From 2-12-FULL-40-12 sp964518135 (lineage in GTDB: Bacteria > Patescibacteriota > Minisyncoccia > Minisyncoccales > 2-12-FULL-40-12), in the NCBI GenBank assembly GCA_964518135.1, contig CAZFEY010000028.1:1-9292 (forward strand): DNA of 9,292 nucleotides. Direction: 5' to 3'. Numbering within the stretch: the first letter of the stretch is position 1; every line of letters starts with the position of its first letter. The position numbers and the translations under genes were made by a program. Of this stretch, positions 5,637 through 9,292 are shown in pieces. Under the pieces are notes generated by a model. It searched no databases. It saw only the letters and a list, made by a program, of their open reading frames with translations, and had not been told where the DNA came from.

Positions 5637-5668
5637 AAACAAAACCGCCGATGAAAGCGGTTTTGTTT
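5637..5668 (+). terminator. Intrinsic terminator of the recombinase gene
   Basis: AAACAAAACCGC (5637-5648) pairs perfectly with GCGGTTTTGTTT (5657-5668) around an 8-base loop; the U-rich 3' arm acts as the release tract. It starts 3 bases after the stop codon. Beyond it, 5671-5695 has an imperfect dyad (ATACGGC/GCCGGTAT), and 5696-5806 shows nothing recognisable. Confidence 0.85.
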
Positions 5669-5806
5669 CTGGATACGGCACTCAGCCGGTATGCCATTTT
5701 AACATGAGTATCAGCGGTTTAAGACCTTCTGTAAATGACGGTTATTTTAATGAAGAGACCATGAATTTATAATTTAACATAATAGAAGAAGCTTAGCTGT
5801 TACAGA

Positions 5807-5835
5807 TTGACATAAGTAGTCTTTTATTTTATCAT
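5807..5835 (+). promoter_or_regulatory. Sigma70 promoter of the membrane lysozyme-like gene
   Basis: A perfect -35 TTGACA (5807-5812) and a -10 TATCAT (5830-5835) are spaced 17 bp apart. The predicted start near 5842 leaves a leader of about 36 bases carrying AGGAGGT (5862-5868), 9 bases before ATG 5878. Both signals are near consensus, so the gene is probably well expressed. Confidence 0.8.
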
Positions 5836-5877
5836 TCATTATCCTTAGAACATTACCAAATAGGAGGTCTGACAGAT

Positions 5878-7062
5878 ATGTCAATCCTGAAAATCGGCAT
5901 AGCTATAGCTGTGTCTATCACAACGGCTCTGGTTCTTTTGTTGCACACAGACATACCGCAATTAAAAGAATTCTTAGCGCTCCTAAGTCCTGCTTATCTG
6001 ATTGTAATTACATCTGTTTTAAGCAGGTTCATCGTCCGCACAGATATTCAACATCTCAAGGACACTAACGTCCGCAGGATATTAAACCGTATAGCTCTTT
6101 GGGCTATTTCGGGGATATTTATCCTGAACATTACTGGAGTTTCCGCTCTCTATGTATTTTCACGAGACGGGAGCTTCAATGATTGGCAATATGGGCATTG
6201 GCAAGTTGGTAGCCCCGAAGCGTTAGACGCTTCCGTGGGCAATATACCCATACAAAATGCCGAAGCGGTCAAAGAAGCACGACAGATATTGTTGCCATTA
6301 CGCCCCTACATCATTGAGAGTTGTGAGGCTAACGGTGTTTCACCGGAAGCCGTTGCTACTTTTGTCTTAGTGAATAGGATGTTGAGAGAGAAATATCCTA
6401 CCTATGATTTTCATAGTGGGTTAGCTCATCTGTTATGGCACTGGAGAGTATTTCCTGAGCAAAGAAATATGTATGACAGCTCCTCTCTCTACAGGTCAGA
6501 GATTGGCAGATGGTTTCTGCGTATATTGCCAACTCACATTCGACTCCAAGACAGGGCGGCAGATTTTCTCGGGGGAATTGTTATGGGTGGGTCAACCACT
6601 ATGGGAAATATGCAAGTCAAAGCCAGCCCAATTCATGGCTTTGAGGAAGAGAAGAACATTCGGGCTGACGGTCTATGGGAAAGGTTGGGCATAGATATGT
6701 CCAAGTTATCTGACCGTGAAATCAACTGGCTTTTGATAACTAATCCACAATTGGACATTGAGGCAGGTGTAGTGGCTCTAAAACAATCAATCGCCGAAAT
6801 CAGTGTTCTGCAAGTAGACGGTATTGTCGTCAGTAGTGTTGATCTTTCTTCTGTCAGCGATGAGGATTGGTTCTATATTTTTTCAGACATCAGCAACTTG
6901 TCTGGTACTGCCAATTCATCGCCTCGACCTATTGAATTGCATGACCTGACCAACTATTTACGGTTAGATTCCCAAGATATCTATAGATTGAACTATCTTG
7001 AGTATTATGCCATCGTAATCCAATCAGGAATTTTTGAGGACAACTCAAATGCGGGTGTATAA
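5878..7062 (+). CDS. Membrane-anchored protein with possible lysozyme-like domain
   Basis: The protein has 394 residues: three predicted transmembrane helices (about 4-24, 33-53, 72-95) and then a roughly 300-residue soluble part. In it, GVSPEAVATFVLVNRML (153-169), followed much later by TTMGNMQVKASP (240-251) and NPQLDIEAGVVALKQ (289-303), resembles the order of motifs in lysozyme/transglycosylase-fold (SLT-like) proteins, where a catalytic Glu helix is followed by a 'G-x-M-Q' strand and an 'N-I-x-x-G' helix. No Glu stands at the usual catalytic place in the first motif, so it may be inactive, or the resemblance may be superficial. If real, it would act on or bind cell-wall glycan outside the membrane. 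The start is certain from AGGAGGT and the promoter at 5807. It lies between the recombinase and core genes and is transcribed alone. Otherwise unrecognised. Confidence 0.75.
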   Translation: MSILKIGIAIAVSITTALVLLLHTDIPQLKEFLALLSPAYLIVITSVLSRFIVRTDIQHLKDTNVRRILNRIALWAISGIFILNITGVSALYVFSRDGSFNDWQYGHWQVGSPEALDASVGNIPIQNAEAVKEARQILLPLRPYIIESCEANGVSPEAVATFVLVNRMLREKYPTYDFHSGLAHLLWHWRVFPEQRNMYDSSSLYRSEIGRWFLRILPTHIRLQDRAADFLGGIVMGGSTTMGNMQVKASPIHGFEEEKNIRADGLWERLGIDMSKLSDREINWLLITNPQLDIEAGVVALKQSIAEISVLQVDGIVVSSVDLSSVSDEDWFYIFSDISNLSGTANSSPRPIELHDLTNYLRLDSQDIYRLNYLEYYAIVIQSGIFEDNSNAGV

Positions 7063-7082
7063 ATATATACCCGCTCTTTTTA
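7051..7082 (+). terminator. Intrinsic terminator overlapping the stop codon
   Basis: GCGGGTGTAT (7051-7060) pairs with ATATACCCGC (7065-7074) with one G-U and an AAAT loop, followed by TCTTTTTA. The hairpin begins inside the last codons of the lysozyme-like gene and contains its TAA (7060-7062). Confidence 0.8.
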
Positions 7083-7124
7083 TATTAAATTTTTCTCATA
7101 CTAACCACTGAGTTCACTGTGCGG

Positions 7125-7247
7125 ACGGGTTTAGGCCATCCTAGACCCGTTACGGAAAATAGCTTCAAAAATAGTTGTTAGGTCTTGCGCGATAGCGCGC
7201 TGCCTGGCTCTATGAGTATTGAACGATATTAGAACCATTATTCAATA
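7125..7247. other. Cluster of three hairpins in a noncoding gap
   Basis: Three separate hairpins occupy the space between two converging genes: ACGGGTTTAGG (7125-7135) with CCTAGACCCGT (7140-7150), 11 bp with one G-T and a CCAT loop; GCGCG (7187-7191) with CGCGC (7196-7200), loop ATAG; and TATTGAA (7217-7223) with TTCAATA (7241-7247). None has a proper U-tract, so they are not clear terminators. They may be an unrecognised structured RNA or decayed sequence. No gene or promoter is seen here. Confidence 0.4.
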
Positions 7248-7262
7248 ACAGAAGGAATGTGT

Positions 7263-8003
7263 TTATGCGGTGGGTTTAACGACATAATGTCTATGAACCA
7301 GAAAAAAACCGATAGTCATCAGTATGATAACCACACTTCTTAAGATAGATATAAAATCAAAAGACATTGCAGAAAGAAACCAGAATATTCTGGGAAGCTG
7401 CATTAAGCTACTAAGAACGATTAGATATCTTGCAATGGAAATAATGACTGCGACAATAATAACAAGAATACCAATTTTTACTCGTATGGGTTTTTGTAGG
7501 TATTCTACTCTTAACCAGTTAAGCAAAGAAAATAAGATGAAAGCGTGTATTGGGATGAAGAAAATCAAAAAACCTATAATTGATAGGGTTTTTCCGTATT
7601 CTACTAGAGAGAATCTGAAGTAATAGAAAATAAATGACGCAATAACCCAAAACAGAAGAAGCAGAGGAAACACGGTTGGTTCCCGTTCTTTCAGGTAGGA
7701 TTTTATACTAACAATGCCCCAATATACCAATACCCAACCTAAAAATACCAAAGAAACTGTAATGGTAAAAAAGCTCATCCAATCAAGAAGAATGATGCTA
7801 TTGCCCAGATTTACCCGGATAAATGGAATCTGGAAGATATAGAAAAACAACAAGCCGACAGACCATAAAAGAAAATGGGCTTGTTTTCTATCATGCTTTA
7901 ACCATTCATAAAATAGGTAGAGGCTGCAGGATAAACCCAACGCCAGACCGAAAATACTAAGGAGATTAACCAATGTCCAATCAATAAAAACCAATGAGAT
8001 CAT
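7263..8003 (-). CDS. Seven-helix integral membrane protein, unknown function
   Basis: The protein has 246 residues with about seven hydrophobic helices (roughly 9-31, 43-61, 70-95, 111-129, 139-161, 174-198, 213-236) joined by short loops; the longer charged ones are KHDRKQ (36-41) and SYLKEREP (102-109). No catalytic or ligand motif is recognisable. The layout resembles the membrane sensor modules found ahead of histidine kinases, but no kinase or other soluble domain follows, so this is only a resemblance. Aromatic and Ile/Leu/Phe content is high, as usual for a small transporter-like or sensor protein. The start ATG at 8003 has no Shine-Dalgarno site and lies about 7 bases after a TATCAT box, suggesting a leaderless mRNA. 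A tRNA terminator separates it from tRNA-Gln upstream. Confidence 0.7.
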   Translation of the reverse strand: MISLVFIDWTLVNLLSIFGLALGLSCSLYLFYEWLKHDRKQAHFLLWSVGLLFFYIFQIPFIRVNLGNSIILLDWMSFFTITVSLVFLGWVLVYWGIVSIKSYLKEREPTVFPLLLLFWVIASFIFYYFRFSLVEYGKTLSIIGFLIFFIPIHAFILFSLLNWLRVEYLQKPIRVKIGILVIIVAVIISIARYLIVLSSLMQLPRIFWFLSAMSFDFISILRSVVIILMTIGFFLVHRHYVVKPTA

Positions 8004-8009
8004 TGTTCT

Positions 8010-8018
8010 ATGATACCA
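8010..8018 (-). promoter_or_regulatory. Candidate extended -10 promoter giving a leaderless mRNA
   Basis: On the minus strand TGGTATCAT (8018-8010) is an extended -10 element (TGn plus TATCAT). A start 6-7 bases on would fall at the ATG (8003), giving a leaderless transcript. No good -35 is present, as often with extended -10 promoters. It begins directly at the end of the tRNA terminator's U-tract. Confidence 0.4.
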
Positions 8019-8043
8019 AAAAATCGCCTGATTGGCGATTTTT
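8018..8043 (-). terminator. Intrinsic terminator of the dnaX/tRNA-Gln transcript
   Basis: AAAAATCGCC and GGCGATTTTT (8019-8028 and 8034-8043) pair perfectly around a 5-base loop. In minus sense the hairpin is followed by a run of T, about 40 bases past the tRNA 3' end. The symmetrical A/T flanks mean it could also work on plus-strand transcripts. Confidence 0.85.
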
Positions 8044-8082
8044 GACCCGTCTCGGTCTACCTCGATACTGCGCTGACTGGTG

Positions 8083-8154
8083 CTGCCGGGCTAGGATTCG
8101 AACCTAGAATACCCTCCTCCAAAGGGAGGTGTCCTACCGTTAGACGACCCGGCA
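8083..8154 (-). tRNA. tRNA-Gln (anticodon UUG)
   Basis: The 72-base gene folds into a full cloverleaf: acceptor TGCCGGG/CCCGGCA, D arm GTCT/GGAC with AACGGTA loop, anticodon arm CCTCC/GGAGG with loop CTTTGGA (anticodon TTG), a 5-base variable loop, and T arm CTAGG/CCTAG with TTCGAAT. The U1-A72 end pair and G73 discriminator are known glutamine identity elements. The 3' CCA is not encoded (GCACC follows, with G73 as its first base), so it must be added. It lies 11 bp after the dnaX stop on the same strand, so the two are probably cotranscribed and the tRNA processed out. Confidence 0.97.
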
Positions 8155-8165
8155 AAAAATAATCG

Positions 8166-9292
8166 TTAGTTATTAATTGTTAATTGCCCTGTTGCTTCTA
8201 TTATTGCCAACTCCAAAGGCAATTGCTGTATCGGTGAAAATTTCATTTTATTTTCAGCTTCCAAAAACAAGCTCAAACAGCGACTTAATTCTTTTTCTTC
8301 GAAACCTTTTGCCTGCCTCGTCATTTTCTCTAATTCTTCTTTTGTTAAACCGGAAACCAATGGATTATCTATACCTATCTTGTCATCGCCAGCAACTTTT
8401 ATGATAAGCGCTTGTCTCAAATAATTTATAATTGCCTTGGCAAATTCTTGAACATCCATTCCTCTATCCATAATATCGTTTAAAAACTCAATCGCCTCTT
8501 TAGCCTTTCTCTCTATTAAAAAGTCGCAAAATTTACTTACCAACCCTATTTCTATTAAACCCAAAAGATCTTTTATATCATCTACTCCCGTCTCTCCTTT
8601 TTTGCCAGAAGCTCCAGCAAAAGTCAATGCCTGATCTAACAGGCTCTCTGCGTCTCTCATTGATCCCCCGGCATTCATAGCTATAAGCTCTAAAGCTGAT
8701 TCATTTACCCTTATTTTTTCTCTGTCGGCTATAAGCTTTAATCTCTTTATTATTTCTGTTAGATTCAATTTTTTGAAATCGAACCTTTGGCATCTAGAAA
8801 TGATTGTTGGAATCATTTTGTGAATGTCTGTTGTCGCCAGAACAAAAATAGCATGAGCTGGCGGTTCTTCCAACGTTTTCAAAAGAGCATTCGCGGCTTC
8901 CTTCGTAATCTGATGGCTTTCATCAATAATATATACTTTATATTTTGATTTTGTTGGCGCAAACTTGATCCCGTCCCTCAACTCTCTTATGTCATCAATA
9001 CCTCTATGGGAAGCGGCGTCAATTTCCACCAAGTCAATCGACCTATTTTCCATGATTTCAAGGCAAGAATCACACTTATTACAAGGTTCAAAGCTGGTTT
9101 TCTGGTTGGCCGGTTGACTAGTTGATCTGGCGCGATTCTGACAATTTACCGCTTTAGCTAATAATCTTGCCAGCGTAGTTTTTCCAGAACCTCGGGGCCC
9201 GGTAAAGATATAGGCATGAGAAATACTCCCTGAAATAATGGCATTTTTCAGAGTTTGCACAACGTGTTCTTGGCCAATAACTTCAGAAAATA
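8166..9292 (-). CDS. dnaX: DNA polymerase III gamma/tau subunit (5' end beyond window)
   Basis: The reading frame runs off the right edge; about 374 residues are visible and perhaps 10-20 N-terminal ones are missing. The GTG at 9260 is not the start, since the family sequence FSEVIGQEHVVQTLKNAI continues upstream of it. Motifs in order: Walker A GPRGSGKT; a zinc module with four Cys (NCQN, then PCNKCDSC); Walker B YIIDESHQI; sensor 1 VLATTD; the SRC motif (SRCQRF) with the arginine finger; sensor 2 GGSMRDAESLLDQ; then the helical collar domain III. It is the ATPase of the clamp loader that places the beta clamp on primed DNA. It ends soon after domain III, so it corresponds to a gamma-like form with no tau-type polymerase and helicase binding domains. 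Walker B has Ser where many have Val or Ala (DESH). tRNA-Gln follows in the same orientation. Confidence 0.96.
   Translation of the reverse strand, partial: FSEVIGQEHVVQTLKNAIISGSISHAYIFTGPRGSGKTTLARLLAKAVNCQNRARSTSQPANQKTSFEPCNKCDSCLEIMENRSIDLVEIDAASHRGIDDIRELRDGIKFAPTKSKYKVYIIDESHQITKEAANALLKTLEEPPAHAIFVLATTDIHKMIPTIISRCQRFDFKKLNLTEIIKRLKLIADREKIRVNESALELIAMNAGGSMRDAESLLDQALTFAGASGKKGETGVDDIKDLLGLIEIGLVSKFCDFLIERKAKEAIEFLNDIMDRGMDVQEFAKAIINYLRQALIIKVAGDDKIGIDNPLVSGLTKEELEKMTRQAKGFEEKELSRCLSLFLEAENKMKFSPIQQLPLELAIIEATGQLTINN

Noticed and set aside
9258..9260. GTG as the dnaX start
   Set aside because: The frame continues upstream to the window edge with conserved DnaX sequence (FSEVIGQEHV), so the true start is outside the window.

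Overview
The window looks like a chromosomal piece of a Candidate Phyla Radiation (Patescibacteria, perhaps Parcubacteria-like) bacterium carrying an integrated mobile or prophage-derived segment. This placement is an inference from compact AT-rich genes, weak or absent Shine-Dalgarno sites at several starts, a short DnaX, and a serine recombinase and DGR target of a style I associate with CPR genomes. The standard code with TGA as stop fits, because the reverse transcriptase gene ends in TGA.

Layout. (1) 1-287 is the 3' end of a phage terminase large subunit gene. (2) 288-632 is noncoding. It holds a strong sigma70-like promoter (392-420) followed by a compact multi-branched RNA (468-573) with GAAA and UUCG tetraloops. 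(3) 633-1487 encodes a membrane-anchored secreted nuclease with SNase and excalibur domains. (4) 1515-4055 is a complete diversity-generating retroelement (DGR): reverse transcriptase (minus strand), accessory protein Avd (plus strand, 5'-overlapping the RT gene), a 120-bp template repeat TR (2904-3023) and a target gene (minus strand, 4055-3357) whose 3' end carries the variable repeat VR (3381-3500). (5) 4056-4295 is a divergent intergenic region rich in inverted repeats. (6) 4296-5633 encodes a large serine recombinase with its own terminator. (7) 5878-7062 encodes a membrane-anchored protein with a possible lysozyme-like domain, behind a clear promoter and Shine-Dalgarno site. (8) 7263-8003 (minus) is a seven-helix membrane protein. 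(9) tRNA-Gln(UUG) and the 5'-truncated dnaX gene (minus) are the cellular core.

The main result is the DGR. TR and VR align without gaps over 120 bp with 15 differences. All 15 fall at adenines of the TR coding strand (37 adenines, 83 other bases), which is the signature of adenine-specific mutagenic retrohoming. Twelve TR asparagine codons (AAC/AAT), which cannot become stop codons, supply most of the variability, and 13 residues in the last 47 of the target protein have changed. In the family model, TR RNA is copied by the RT with Avd into mutated cDNA that replaces VR. The TerL remnant on one side and the serine recombinase on the other suggest that the DGR travelled with a prophage or similar element.

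Unusual points are the antisense, 5'-overlapping placement of avd relative to RT and TR; hairpins just downstream of VR, one of which is also the target gene's terminator; a 16-bp perfect inverted repeat over the target promoter; and the independently promoted structured RNA ahead of the nuclease gene.
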